DNA from: Skeletonema tropicum
Lineage: Eukaryota > Bacillariophyta > Thalassiosirophyceae > Thalassiosirales > Thalassiosiraceae
DNA: 64,000 nucleotides
Assembly: GCA_037178625.1 (NCBI GenBank)
Contig: CM074135.1
Span: 932,001 to 996,000, forward strand
Reading direction: 5' to 3'
The position numbers and the translations under genes were made by a program. Below, piece by piece: positions 29,984-40,500 of this stretch (positions are counted from its first letter, which is position 1; each line of letters opens with the position of its first letter). The notes below the pieces were generated by a model. It had not been told where the DNA came from. It was given only the letters and a program-made list of their open reading frames with translations, and made no database searches.

Positions 29984-30644
29984 TGTGATAGCAGTTTTGA
30001 TGAGATCAAGCTCTGTTACAAGTCAAGTGGGTCTATACGACAGGGATAGGTCAAAACTGCGGTTGTATTGGCAAAAATGAGCACTCTCCTAATCTCATGG
30101 AGCTAAGTGCGGAGGTCGGGAGAATATTTTCTGATTGAGACTTGAAATGATATCCCAGAGTATCATTTTAGCTTCTTGAGCGTTTGGAAAGTTTTTTCTT
30201 TAACACAATTCTTATGTTCAGATACACATTTCTATTGAGTTTGTACTCACTTGATAAAAGGGTTCCCACTAGTTTTTTTGTTGACAGCTAGGTTGAAGCA
30301 TCTCTTTTTGTGACAGCTAGGTTGAAGCTCTTTCAGACCCATTCTGTAATTCAGGAACGTTCTCGGGAACGTGCGGAAAAAGAAAGAAACACATGAGTGA
30401 CTTTCTAGTTTCTACGATATATCGTCTCTATCTCGAGCCTGGCAGCTTCCGTCCTGACACAAGCTGATTGTGAATTGTGACACAGAAAAGCAACGCAGAA
30501 GTACCATAGGTGTGTGGCTTGATCTGGCTGGATGCTGGTTGCTGCGCCTGATGGTAGACGTTGTTCACTGGGTCGTGGAGCTTGTTTCACGGAGGGTGGT
30601 GTTGTTAATTTCTGAGTATTGTAATTCTCTTGATAGTAATCACG
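29984..30644. other. Intergenic region with short tandem duplication
   Basis: A segment of about 30 bp containing GACAGCTAGGTTGAAGC occurs twice in tandem (about 30275-30299 and 30304-30328). The rest of the divergent interval shows nothing recognisable. A 99-codon antisense frame at 30405-30704 is probably chance. Confidence 0.5.
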
Positions 30645-32684
30645 ATGGCTAAAAATCGCCGAAGACGCAACAAAAGGTGGTATCACCGCCAGAGGAGCAA
30701 CCAAGATGACAGCGACAGCAACAATCTTTCTGAAGTAGACCTGATACTTGTACAGAAATTTTTATTGGATTACCGTTCGCTGGCATATGATGCTCGTACC
30801 CGACGCAATGATGGTATCCTACAGTCAGAGTCAAAAGCACTGGTCATCGGGGAGCATAAATTTCCTCTTTTGACAGATGAACTCTGCAGTCGGCCCTACA
30901 TTGATCTTCCAGAAACGCTAAGTGCCAAAGATAGGCGTAAGATTCATGCGCTTTGTTCCCAATCTTTGGATTTGTATCATGCTGGAATTGGACCGAAAAG
31001 TAAGCGAAGGATTGTGGTTTCAATTTATGCCGATGGATTCCGATTTATTCCGGAAGAAGATTTGGAATCATCTGTTTGCAGCTATAAAGGGGCATATGCA
31101 TTCCCGTACAGTATGTGCAAGCCTTGGTACTATCTTGACAGTGACATCACTGCAGAACGACTCTTAGCAATTGAAGATGAGAAGAAACTGATCCATCAAA
31201 TTGTTCAATATCCTGAAAAATCTTTGACATACAACGATGGGGGAGATTTGAGTGGCTTTTTGAATCTTGCTGAACTGGAATCATTAGATTTGTCGGCTGT
31301 TCCTAGTGTCGAAGATACAACTTACGAGCTGATTAACACAGTTGCGAAGTTAAAAACCTGCGTGGACGAGGTAAGATACGGTGTTGGACACAACAGTACA
31401 AACATGCACACACAAAAATTAAGTTTGATAGCATTTGATATGGAAATGCATAATCAAGGAAATGCTGTTCGAACTTGCCTGATACAAATTACTTCAAATA
31501 CTGTGCAGAAGGACTACATCATCGATCCACTTGCAGCAGGAGTATGGGACGCAATCCCAAACCATCTTGGTCCTCTCTTTTCTGATCCGAGTATTTTGAA
31601 GATCGGGCACGGCATTGGTGGGATGGACTGCTCTTCTCTTCATAGAGATTTTGGTATTCTGGTTGTAAATGCATTCGACACCTGCGAAGCATCATCTATA
31701 GCTCGCCAAAGCAAAGGAGGATTGAATTTGGCAGCACTGTGTAAGCACTACGGGTTGCAAACGTGGGAACATTACCGTGATCTCAAAGATCGTTTTCAGA
31801 CAACAAACTGGTGCAAACGACCACTTTCGGAAGAGGCATTAGAATATGGAAGATATGACGTTCGGTATTTGATAACTTTACGAAGACTTCTGATGAGGGA
31901 TTTGATTAAGATGGACATGATAAATAGTTCAAATGGGTTTGATGAAGTCAGCAGCTATGATTCGACATCGATGTCAGAAAGCACAGGGCAACTCGTCTTA
32001 TCTAGCTCACATTGGAGCAGCATCTCGGAGTCGTCGTCGTCAATCGCAAACGCTGGCCATTTAATGGAAAAAGGTAACATCAGGATGCCATCACAAGCAA
32101 TTATATCAGTATCTGATCTTCCCAGTTTTGAGAAATTGATGAAAGCTGTGTCGATCAGTCAGAAACGTTGTCTCAAAGTGTGGACAGGGAAAGAAGAAGG
32201 AGAAGATGAATCGATCCTACGAAACCAATCGTTCATCTCTATGATAAAGCAATCAGCAAATAAGGAGAATCAAAGCGATAAATCCAATTGGACTGATAAG
32301 AATACCAAGCTATACACACAGCTTGCAGATTGGCGAACAACAGTCGCTGAACGGGAGGGTATCGATGTAAACGATGTTTGCTCTCTCGACCTGCTGTGCT
32401 GGGTTTCGTATAAACTTCCTTCAAATCGATCAGAACTTCGCCGCTATGAATACATATTGCCTGCACCAATAGAGGATAAGAATCTGCCTTATTTTGATGA
32501 GATGACAAATATAATATCAAAAATGAATATGACACAAGTGACGGCAGAAGCAGTGTTCTATTCAATGAGAGAGAAATTGAAAGAAGGCGTGGACACAATA
32601 ATAGGAAAGAAGGAAAGAAAGGTATTCATTGCAACAACAGTACTGTGTGTGGTAGCTTTAATTTTGACAAAGCGCAAGAGATAA
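30645..32684 (+). CDS. Rrp6-like DEDDy 3'-5' exonuclease with C-terminal membrane anchor
   Basis: 679 aa from the ATG at 30645 (MAKNRRRR; an upstream in-frame ATG at 30630 is less likely). The exonuclease core shows Asp265 and Glu267 (AFDMEMH), Asp328 (GHGIGGMDCSSLHRDFG), and Tyr401/Asp405 (YGRYDVRYL), all four acidic residues plus Tyr of the DEDDy class. An HRDC-like domain follows (about 550-600: LADWRTTVAEREGIDVND, DLLCWVSYKLP). This pairing is that of Rrp6/EXOSC10 or RNase D. The protein ends in a single hydrophobic helix (FIATTVLCVVALILT) and KRKR, a tail-anchor layout not found in nuclear Rrp6. It may process or degrade RNA at the ER, mitochondrial or plastid surface. Confidence 0.85.
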   Translation: MAKNRRRRNKRWYHRQRSNQDDSDSNNLSEVDLILVQKFLLDYRSLAYDARTRRNDGILQSESKALVIGEHKFPLLTDELCSRPYIDLPETLSAKDRRKIHALCSQSLDLYHAGIGPKSKRRIVVSIYADGFRFIPEEDLESSVCSYKGAYAFPYSMCKPWYYLDSDITAERLLAIEDEKKLIHQIVQYPEKSLTYNDGGDLSGFLNLAELESLDLSAVPSVEDTTYELINTVAKLKTCVDEVRYGVGHNSTNMHTQKLSLIAFDMEMHNQGNAVRTCLIQITSNTVQKDYIIDPLAAGVWDAIPNHLGPLFSDPSILKIGHGIGGMDCSSLHRDFGILVVNAFDTCEASSIARQSKGGLNLAALCKHYGLQTWEHYRDLKDRFQTTNWCKRPLSEEALEYGRYDVRYLITLRRLLMRDLIKMDMINSSNGFDEVSSYDSTSMSESTGQLVLSSSHWSSISESSSSIANAGHLMEKGNIRMPSQAIISVSDLPSFEKLMKAVSISQKRCLKVWTGKEEGEDESILRNQSFISMIKQSANKENQSDKSNWTDKNTKLYTQLADWRTTVAEREGIDVNDVCSLDLLCWVSYKLPSNRSELRRYEYILPAPIEDKNLPYFDEMTNIISKMNMTQVTAEAVFYSMREKLKEGVDTIIGKKERKVFIATTVLCVVALILTKRKR

Positions 32685-33471
32685 GCAATCAACTATCAAT
32701 AACACTCACACAAAAACAAACAATTCAAAAATGAAAGTACTACTACTAAAACCCTTTAAATTCTAACTCATACAAACCAAATTGGCACTTCTCAGATATT
32801 TTTCATATGTAGAAACAATGCGACGGCTTTGTAGATGACATGAAGATAAACTTGGGCTGGACAACACAAACCTTATCATATCTTTCGTCGTCCATACGTG
32901 CATGAGCCGCTTCTAGTGGACCATTATACTCGGCGGTGATACCATACAAGCACATTAGCACTGCTCAGACGGCTGGCGTGCGTAGAAGCGATGCTACAAG
33001 TCTCGTAGCTGATACGAGAGGTCCAGTGTGGGCTGACCAGCAGCACCACAAGCTACCAAATCGTATTTATCGTCGTCAATACGCTCATGAGCCGCTTCTA
33101 GTGGCCCATTATACTCGGCGGTGATACCATACAAGCACATTAGCACTGCTCAGACGGATAGAGCAGATGAAAGAGATGCTACGACGTCGTAGCTGATCTG
33201 AGAGGTCCAATTTGAGAGCTGACTGGCAGCACCACATGCTACCATATCGTATCTAGCGATCATGTGCAGTCATGAGGCGCTTCTTTTCGCTCATTATCTT
33301 TGGTAACCTACTTCGAAGCACAAATGGTTTAATTTACGTTAGAAGCGTTGCTTCGACGTTGTAAGTTATCGTGAGCATCTCTTTGAATTGAATTGATACT
33401 TTTTTTGCAAATATTCTTGAAGAATTTGTTTGATATGTTTGTAGCAGTTCTCCTAATTCGTCTTGTTTAAT
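32685..33471. other. Intergenic interval between convergent genes, holds dispersed repeat
   Basis: Non-coding. The central part is the repeat cluster described separately (32885-33290). The rest is AT-rich 3' flank. Confidence 0.6.
32885..33290 (-). repeat. Dispersed copy of the ~184-bp repeat (two units plus remnant)
   Basis: Two units in reverse orientation, 185 bp apart (CTGCTCAGACGG at about 32961 and 33146), with the same TGAGCCGCTTCTAGTGG, CAAGCACATTAGCACTG and GAGAGGTCCA segments as the arrays at 5.6-10.5 kb. A decayed remnant runs to about 33360 (AGTCATGAGGCGCTTCTT, TTAGAAGCGTTGCTTC). This shows the unit family occurs away from the palindrome locus. Confidence 0.88.
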
Positions 33472-34674
33472 TTATTGTAAATCGGCTGCATTCGTAGTGT
33501 CATTATTGATCGCATCTTCATACAAACTTTCATGCCAAATGTCGAATGACCAGATTCTAGCCAATTCTTCCGGTTTGTTCTTTTCCTTTTGCTTTTGATG
33601 CAACGCAAGCATTCGTAGCGGTTGTCCATTCAACATATTTTTCAAGGAATGCTGACCAATGGGTTTTGGAAAGTCGAGAGCAAATTTATCAAACATGATT
33701 AGATGCTGAAAGAATTCGAAGCAGTATTCTGATTGCGGACAAAATGATGGCTCCACGCTACCACTAGAGTACAATTTATCAAATGCTTTCTTTCGCTTTT
33801 TGATACGAGCTTTGTTATCAGTATCAAGCAAAATTGGATGATTCTCCATACTTGAATCTGGAAGTGATTGTATAAGTGACGATGGAGCTGAGGGATGAGG
33901 TTCCTGCAATTCATCTTCTAAATCTTCATCTGCATCTGTATGTTGAGTTTTCTCCAAGATGTAAGCAGTTTGTGCAGTGCTACAAAGTGGACTCAAGAAT
34001 CTTGGACACTTGCCTTCAAACCGAGATTGCAATTGCGGTGCCAAGCGACTCATTAAAAGAACTGCTGCTTTCACAATCAATCTGGGAGGTAGAGCCCCAG
34101 CAGGACGCGTGAACATCTGGCCTGTCACGCACTCTGACATGGGGATTCTCCTTTTGAACCTTCCACGGATAATGGCCTGAAATGTCCGCTTCTTATTTTC
34201 AAAGTAGTTGGGTGAAGGAAGGTCATTGCTAGAACCATCGCCAGCGTTTCCATTACAGTCTGATCTACTTCTACGAGCATTCCTCAATCTCAGGCAAACA
34301 GTGCCAATAAACAAATCCGACTCAAAGTCGATAACTAAACACTGTCCCTTCGCTTCTAAACCATTGTTGATGGGTAAATATTGAACCTCTCTATATTGTG
34401 GAAGGTATATTTTGGATGATGAATATCGTACTCCACGAATGTTCATTCCAGCTCCAGGAGTAGGACGCAAAAGTAATGGTCTCTGTGGCCAATTCTCTGG
34501 ATGTGGTGGTAGAGATAAGTTACAATCGTCATCATCACTGCAGATGGAAGACATCCGCCTTCCAGCCGAAAATTCTTCATGTAATTCTCGGCATGAATCG
34601 TATACTTTCATCAGCTCGTCCGCGGTCACTTTGGTCTTGGCTACTCCTACATTCGATTCATTAACCGAAATCAT
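33472..34674 (-). CDS. DUF1769 family protein
   Basis: 400 aa in one exon. The DUF1769 (UPF0590) pattern is visible: PLLLRPTPGAGMNIRGVRY, then IDFESDLFIGTVCLRLRN, KRTFQAIIRGRFKR and, near the C-terminus, FEFFQHLIMFDKFALDFP. Fungal and algal members are uncharacterised. There are no membrane segments or signal peptide, so it is probably cytosolic or nuclear. Its 3' end runs close to the dispersed ~184-bp repeats. Confidence 0.7.
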   Translation of the reverse strand: MISVNESNVGVAKTKVTADELMKVYDSCRELHEEFSAGRRMSSICSDDDDCNLSLPPHPENWPQRPLLLRPTPGAGMNIRGVRYSSSKIYLPQYREVQYLPINNGLEAKGQCLVIDFESDLFIGTVCLRLRNARRSRSDCNGNAGDGSSNDLPSPNYFENKKRTFQAIIRGRFKRRIPMSECVTGQMFTRPAGALPPRLIVKAAVLLMSRLAPQLQSRFEGKCPRFLSPLCSTAQTAYILEKTQHTDADEDLEDELQEPHPSAPSSLIQSLPDSSMENHPILLDTDNKARIKKRKKAFDKLYSSGSVEPSFCPQSEYCFEFFQHLIMFDKFALDFPKPIGQHSLKNMLNGQPLRMLALHQKQKEKNKPEELARIWSFDIWHESLYEDAINNDTTNAADLQ

Positions 34675-35408
34675 TTCTTCTTCACTTTATCAAGAAAGAG
34701 AGCGGCGGCAGATGATGCGGTCCTTTATTATGCCGGCAGCAAAGTGGTTACCTCTAATAATGTCATAACCAATTATCTAATGCTATATCTTTCTTTTCAG
34801 GCAGGTAGCAGGCAATAATGTTTTACTGCTTGAGCAACATGTTCATGTTCTTCAATCATCTAGGCGTATCGGGATAGTGGGCGCTTTTCATACCCTCTTG
34901 TGGGCGGTGCCCACGTGGGGCCCACAACTGCAGAAAATCAGATGAAAATGAGCTAAAACGCGGGCAAAATCCCCGAATATCGACACAAAATCACCCAAAA
35001 TTTCCCGTCAAGCCTCCTGTCAAACCAGTCCCTCTTGTGGGCACGCCCACGCGCCCGCTATCCCGATACGCCTACAATCATCCCACTACCCAGATCCCAC
35101 TACATACCACTACCAGCTTGCGCGCGAATCTTTTGTCTTTTGTGACTTTTGCTTCTTTTGTGTCCTGTCATGGGCTGTGCGTGGGCGATGGTTGGCTCGA
35201 CAAGTCAATAAATGTGCCGTCACGGCAAGATGCTGAGTCGTAACAAACAAGCAAGACAGTATCCTTTCATCTTGATCTTGCATGTGCATGTAGCTTGAGC
35301 ACAAGAACACATCACTTCCAACCTTATATACCATTGGTCCATAAATTCACAGAAGGAAAAATATTAACAACTACAATCTACAACTGCCAACACAACAACA
35401 AAAACATC
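34675..35408. other. Divergent interval containing a MITE
   Basis: Upstream region shared by the DUF1769 gene and the small SnoaL-like gene. The element at 34861-35074 occupies its middle; nothing else is recognised. Confidence 0.6.
34861..35074. mobile_element. hAT-type MITE with 8-bp target duplication
   Basis: A 214-bp non-coding element. The first 24 bases (starting TAGGCGTATC, 34861-34884) are the reverse complement of the last 24 (35051-35074) with one mismatch. The 8-bp direct repeat CAATCATC flanks it exactly (34853-34860 and 35075-35082). An 8-bp duplication and TAG-type termini fit hAT-superfamily non-autonomous elements. The interior repeats CCCTCTTGTGGGC near both ends. Confidence 0.88.
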
Positions 35409-35894
35409 ATGTCAAAAGTACACATCTATTCCACCAAACAAGTACCCAGCAACAGTAACATCGAGCAAAAAATGCGAAACTACATTAACGCTTGGAACAC
35501 GAACGACTTAAAAACCGATATCCTCTTTGACGACCTATACCAACGAGAATTCCACGGGATTCACGAAGGGAAGAAAATCAATCTGAGAGAGTTGAAGCAG
35601 TTACACACAGATAATCTCTCCCGATTCGACCAGTGTAGACTCATTTACTTCCGAAAAGCAGGAGCATGCGCCTACGATATGAAACTTACATTTGTCACGA
35701 AGGAGGGAGGCGAATTCAGCATACGAAAGTTGCTCACTGTGGAGGAAGATAGGATTGGGGGCTCTATTGATTACAACGGTACAATAGCTTCGACAAAGCC
35801 CGATGAGAAAGGCTTTGGATTGTCTTACTACTGGCACTTACCCGTTTACCTCTTGAGCAGAAACAAGGTTGCAAGTAAAGGGAAGAGAACGTAG
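35409..35894 (+). CDS. Small SnoaL/NTF2-like protein
   Basis: 161 aa from the ATG at 35409 (AACATCATGTC; the frame is open upstream). The sequence IEQKMRNYINAWNTNDLKTD..FDDLYQREFHGIHEGKK and the later CAYDMKLTFVTKEGGEFSIRKLLTVEEDRI fit the cone-shaped SnoaL-like/NTF2 fold: an N-terminal helix with an AWN motif, then alternating sheet strands. Members range from polyketide cyclases to ligand-binding scaffolds; no catalytic residues can be assigned. No signal peptide. Confidence 0.5.
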   Translation: MSKVHIYSTKQVPSNSNIEQKMRNYINAWNTNDLKTDILFDDLYQREFHGIHEGKKINLRELKQLHTDNLSRFDQCRLIYFRKAGACAYDMKLTFVTKEGGEFSIRKLLTVEEDRIGGSIDYNGTIASTKPDEKGFGLSYYWHLPVYLLSRNKVASKGKRT

Positions 35895-36015
35895 CATTAG
35901 TAAAATAATCGCCATTTAGAGAATCAAATATTCATCATTTATATGTTATGTCCATGATTTCATCTAAAGCTCCTTGTGCTGACAAAGCGTTGGCTGAGGA
36001 CACGGTGCCAAGTAA

Positions 36016-37167
36016 TTAGATCATGCCCGTTTCTATAGCGTAGGCATAATCAAATTGTACAACATCAGACCCTTCCAAATCATCTCCTAACTTTCTCTTT
36101 GTTTGTGTTATTGAAGGCAACACTTCCTCTGGTAGCGGAGATGATTTTGCATCGAGAAGAAGCTTCTCTACTACACCACTACAATGACCAGCACCGATCA
36201 CAACAACCATCACTCTTTCTCCATCTTTACTTGTAGAGCATGCCAATAACTCGGCTGTTTGTTTAATCTTGGCCACCATGAATTCATCTCTCTCATCAAT
36301 TATAACTCTTTTTAGCGTAGGGAAAGATTTTGCCATTTCGTCCATAGCCTTTTTCATCAAGTCGCTCTTACCAGTTCGATCGTTCAAGACCGATTCCATC
36401 CACTCATGTAGTTCCTTCTCCGAAGGTTGTTTTATGGACGACCACAGCAAGGCAAGCACTAGTTTTATTTTCCCAAACAATCTAAGGGACTCCCATGCTC
36501 GTAGTAATGTGATACGCACGGGCCTATCACCAAGCACAATTGCGATGGATCGATTTGCTCTTGGATGACCCAAATCAGTATTGACATAATTGTAATTCTG
36601 TTGACTATTCCAAAACTCTCGCTGCTGACGTAATGCAGATTGAAATGCTGCTTTAAACTCTCCTCCAATAGTTACATTCAATTTTGTTGCGTAGTCGTTC
36701 TGAATCTTCGCAAACATGTTTGCGCTTTTCTGTGATATCGGAGACATGAGTTGCTTGTGGCGCGTCTGTTTCTCATCCCCAACGTCAGGTGCTGCTTCTT
36801 GTGAAGGTAGCATTAAACCCACTCTCTGCGAACACAGCTCAACGAAAAGACAATCAGGTCTAACATGATCCATCAGCAACTCAGCATCTTGACATGAAGT
36901 TCTTGATACATGAGAAGTTCCAAGCAAATAGACTGTCACTGTGGCATTCCCAGGGCACGATTTCGACCATGATTGTGGCTGAATAATTACACGATGTAGA
37001 GGTGCTCCCTGATTATCTCGAAGTTTCGTTGGCAGTGAGTACCTCCATCCTTCTTCTGTGTTAGGTCGGCTGTTGTATGACAATGATGTTTCAGCATGCG
37101 AGTTGACTGAGCACAAAACAGACGCGATTACTAACAAAGAAAGCATTAACAGCAGCGGTGTCACCAT
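36016..37167 (-). CDS. TraB-domain protein with signal peptide
   Basis: 383 aa from the ATG at 37167, which opens a clear signal peptide (MVTPLLLMLSLLVIASVLCSVNS); the frame is open 61 codons further up but that part is not protein-like. The TraB/PrgY signature is present: TVYLLGTSHVSRTSCQDAELLMDHVRPDCLFVELCSQR, split by a variable region from MVVVIGAGHCSGVVEKLL, the second conserved GxxH block. Bacterial TraB/GumN relatives are putative metalloproteases or peptide-pheromone inhibitors; eukaryotic ones act at membranes. With a signal peptide it should be secretory or plastid-routed. Confidence 0.75.
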   Translation of the reverse strand: MVTPLLLMLSLLVIASVLCSVNSHAETSLSYNSRPNTEEGWRYSLPTKLRDNQGAPLHRVIIQPQSWSKSCPGNATVTVYLLGTSHVSRTSCQDAELLMDHVRPDCLFVELCSQRVGLMLPSQEAAPDVGDEKQTRHKQLMSPISQKSANMFAKIQNDYATKLNVTIGGEFKAAFQSALRQQREFWNSQQNYNYVNTDLGHPRANRSIAIVLGDRPVRITLLRAWESLRLFGKIKLVLALLWSSIKQPSEKELHEWMESVLNDRTGKSDLMKKAMDEMAKSFPTLKRVIIDERDEFMVAKIKQTAELLACSTSKDGERVMVVVIGAGHCSGVVEKLLLDAKSSPLPEEVLPSITQTKRKLGDDLEGSDVVQFDYAYAIETGMI

Positions 37168-37502
37168 TTTCCTTATTTCTGGAGTATTGTTACAGCCTCT
37201 CTCGATCAGTAGATGATACAGAAATAATAGGCTGGGAGTTCGAGTTGGTTGCTGTTTGTGGCGTGGTATGTGCGTGGTAAGTATGCTTGTTTGCTTATTG
37301 TGGTGTAGTGGAAGGTTGTTAATTTTCGTTTGAGGGAGAAAGGCAGACACGCTGCGATAGAAGAATGTGAACTGTCGACAGTATTTATGCGAAAGGTAGG
37401 ATATACTAGCTGTATCCTACTCCATCCCCACAGAGCTGCTTCATGATAGTTGATGATGAAGAAGAAGAGGAATCCAAATGTTTATGTAAAAGTAAGAACA
37501 TG
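37168..37502. other. Intergenic region
   Basis: 335 bp between two minus-strand genes. A GAAGAAGAAGAGG purine run lies near 37456-37470. Nothing else is recognised. Confidence 0.5.
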
Positions 37503-40500
37503 CTAAAAATTAGATCTACGAACAGTAAATCTTTTCTTCTTCTTGGCAGACTTTTTAATGGGGGAACCGATGATGTCTTCAACACCAACGGACCTAGACT
37601 CGGCTGCTGCACGCCGAGCTGCCCGTGAAGGAGAGAAGGCTGGCATCAATTTTCTTTCAGCTTGGGCATTATTTTCCTCTTTGTTCCCATCAGTTTCAGT
37701 ATCAGCATCAGCTACTGCCGAAGTAGTCATCTTCTTTCGTCGCAATGCACTACTTGCGCCACTCTTAAGAACTTCATGAATGAGATAATATAGATATTTC
37801 TGACCAAGGTAAGCCGTTGATCCAATTTTGTAAGCTTTCGTGTAGTCTCTCACACAGATGTTCAGCGTTGTTTGAGGTAGAGCCCTAAACCCACCAAGAG
37901 TCACTTCCACGTTAACGTAACCGACACGCAATACCTTGATGAAGAACATTTCATTAAGCTGTTGTTGCTGTTGCTCCCTGAGCTGTCTTTGTTCTTCTTG
38001 ATCATAACTCTCATTTCGAGAAATCTCTTCCTTTATTGGTTGATTGGATATCCCTATCCCTTTCCCTCCTATTAGTAAAGACTTTCTCCGGGCAGTCTGT
38101 CTGGGAGCCGAATCACTCCTCACGGACATGGCGTCGGTTGAGCCTGTAGCGTCAGTTGAGATTGATTGTGTATCGTCGTCGTCGTAATCGTCTTGTCCAA
38201 TGAAGAAGTAATCCATAAAAATACGTGATATGGATTTCGAAATTTGTACACTAAGCGTATGTGGAACGCTAGGAAATATGTTCACCTCTAGATGCGAATA
38301 CAATGAGATGCCCTCCACAACTGGGGGTAGTGCTTCGACTCTGACCACAGCTGTGCGCTCTTTCCCAGTATGAGGAGCAGTTTTGCAACCTGGTGCGTTT
38401 GATGTTGATCCCCGACAACAACTCCATCTGCCTTCGCTGAATCGTCCCCCATGGAACCGACATGCTTCCAAGCCGTTCATTGAGTGAGAGAAGGTGTTTC
38501 CACAGCGTTGGCACGGGCTCCTCTTACTCCCCAACACAGGTTTCAGAACTGAAGTTGGATCAGGAAAACTCATGGAATCAGGGCCAGGCTTCGGCGAGGT
38601 AACCCGAACATCTTCCAAACTAATCTGTGTTTTCAATGCACCGCTAGCCATATATGAGTGCTCTCCTTGGAAGCCGGTGAAAGCAATCTGCACATCATCA
38701 ATCTGACCCTGGCTTTGAACGCACCAGACTAGTTTGCTCAGTTTGTAAGAGACTCGTCGAATCATTTGGTCGCCATATGCTTCTATTCTCCTCTCAAGAT
38801 CCTCAATGAGCTTCATTGCTGGCGAGCGCAAGGCAGTTCTTTCCTTCTTCCCAGAAGCTCTTCTAGCTCTCGCCGCCCACAAGGCACTCTCCATCTCAAA
38901 TACTTCGGGGCTGCTGATGCGATTTGCTCTAGTGTCGGCACCTTCTTCTTCGTCAAGCTGGATCAAATTCTGACTTCGACGGTGAGGTTTCGGCGGTTTT
39001 AACAAAACGTTCCTGATTAAATCAATTGTGGTTTTGAATTGATATGAATCCAGATGGAATTGAAGCAAATCGATTTCCAAGTCGATATTGTCAGCAATTG
39101 TACCACTCTGCTCGATGACTAAGCCCTGTGAAATAAAGCTTTTGAGCTCTTCGTTTGAGTAATGAATTGGAGGCCGATAGAAAAGTTGCCGAGACAGGCA
39201 GGTGAATTTATTCAGAATAGGACGTATATTCTTTTGCTCCCTGAATGCAAAAGGCTCATGATGGCGTAACTCTGGCGGGTATTTCCACTCATAATTATCG
39301 GCAGCACTCATGTTCTCACCATCTATAGAGTTGGAACTGTCTTGTTCCGAGAAACTCTTAACCTCGGCTTGTCCAGGGGAAGAAATCCCAAATAACACCC
39401 CCAGTCTTGTTGGTTCCGGAAGACTGCGCTCAACAGGGGCGGGAAGATCCACTTCAAGCCAAGGAAGACCAACACTAATGTCGATTTGCGAATTCAGTGA
39501 GTAGGCCTCCAAATTTGTCAAGGTGTAAATGTGCTCGGTTTTCCTTATCAAGTCAGCAGGTGACATCTGCCCAGTGTGGCAGTTTGCCACTAGAAACTTC
39601 ACAAACTTTTTGCCTTCAACATGGGAGCCCTCCATTGCCAAGATAACACTGCCACCCGTACTTTTACTGTGAAGCTGTACTTGAGGATTAGAAAAATGTA
39701 TATCAAGTGTAGGCAGAGTCGAATTTCGTGTCTCTTCAGATTCGAAATGCTGGCTAGGTTCATCATTCTCTTGGGTGCCTGATACATCCGTGTGCATCCC
39801 ATAGCTAGAACTGCGCCGGAGCAAATATTGCAACCCATCTTGAGAGTCCCCCCCAACTGAATTCGACACAGAAAAATCAAAGCTGCCGTTCAAATTCATT
39901 GGAGTGGTAGACAAGTGCCGCCCATCAGTAGAAGTAACATCTCTGTCGGCCAATGTATGCATTTGTCTCACTTGACTCTTCATATATCCTATCACAAAGA
40001 TCAAGTCTTTGCTAATCGCCATGATGCAGTCTCTGATTTCTAAAGTCCAAAGTATCTTCAATCTTGATACCAAAATACTCCAAGTGGTTCTGTCCAAGTC
40101 TGCGTACATTGGTTCTTCCTCTTTCGACATGCGTTCCTTGTCTGACCCAGCAAGAATCTTTGCCAATGACTGATTGCAAATATCAATTTGATCGGTGGTT
40201 ACGATGTAGTCAAGTTCATCAATGTCACAAGACAATTGCTCAAGTCTCCAAAAGGGCGTGGACGTACCGCCGGAGGGAACATCTTCTTCTTGCAATGATT
40301 GCGGTCCGCTGTTGTAACAAAATTCAGTTTTCCATGAAGATCCAAAATCTTCAGCAATGACCTCTATGGCAGCTATTTCACTCATACTCCCAGATTCTTC
40401 GCTCTTGTCAGGTTGCGTAAACCCACTAACATTCAGACGTGCGGCCTTCACCGGGCCACCGAGCACAATTTCCTTGACATCATCAAGCGTTGCTTTGTAC

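Noticed and set aside
30405..30704. Antisense 99-codon frame over the start of the exonuclease gene
   Set aside because: Overlaps a well-supported gene; no domain and biased composition.
32239..32598. Antisense 119-codon frame in the exonuclease gene
   Set aside because: Mirror of an amphipathic coding region; no independent support.
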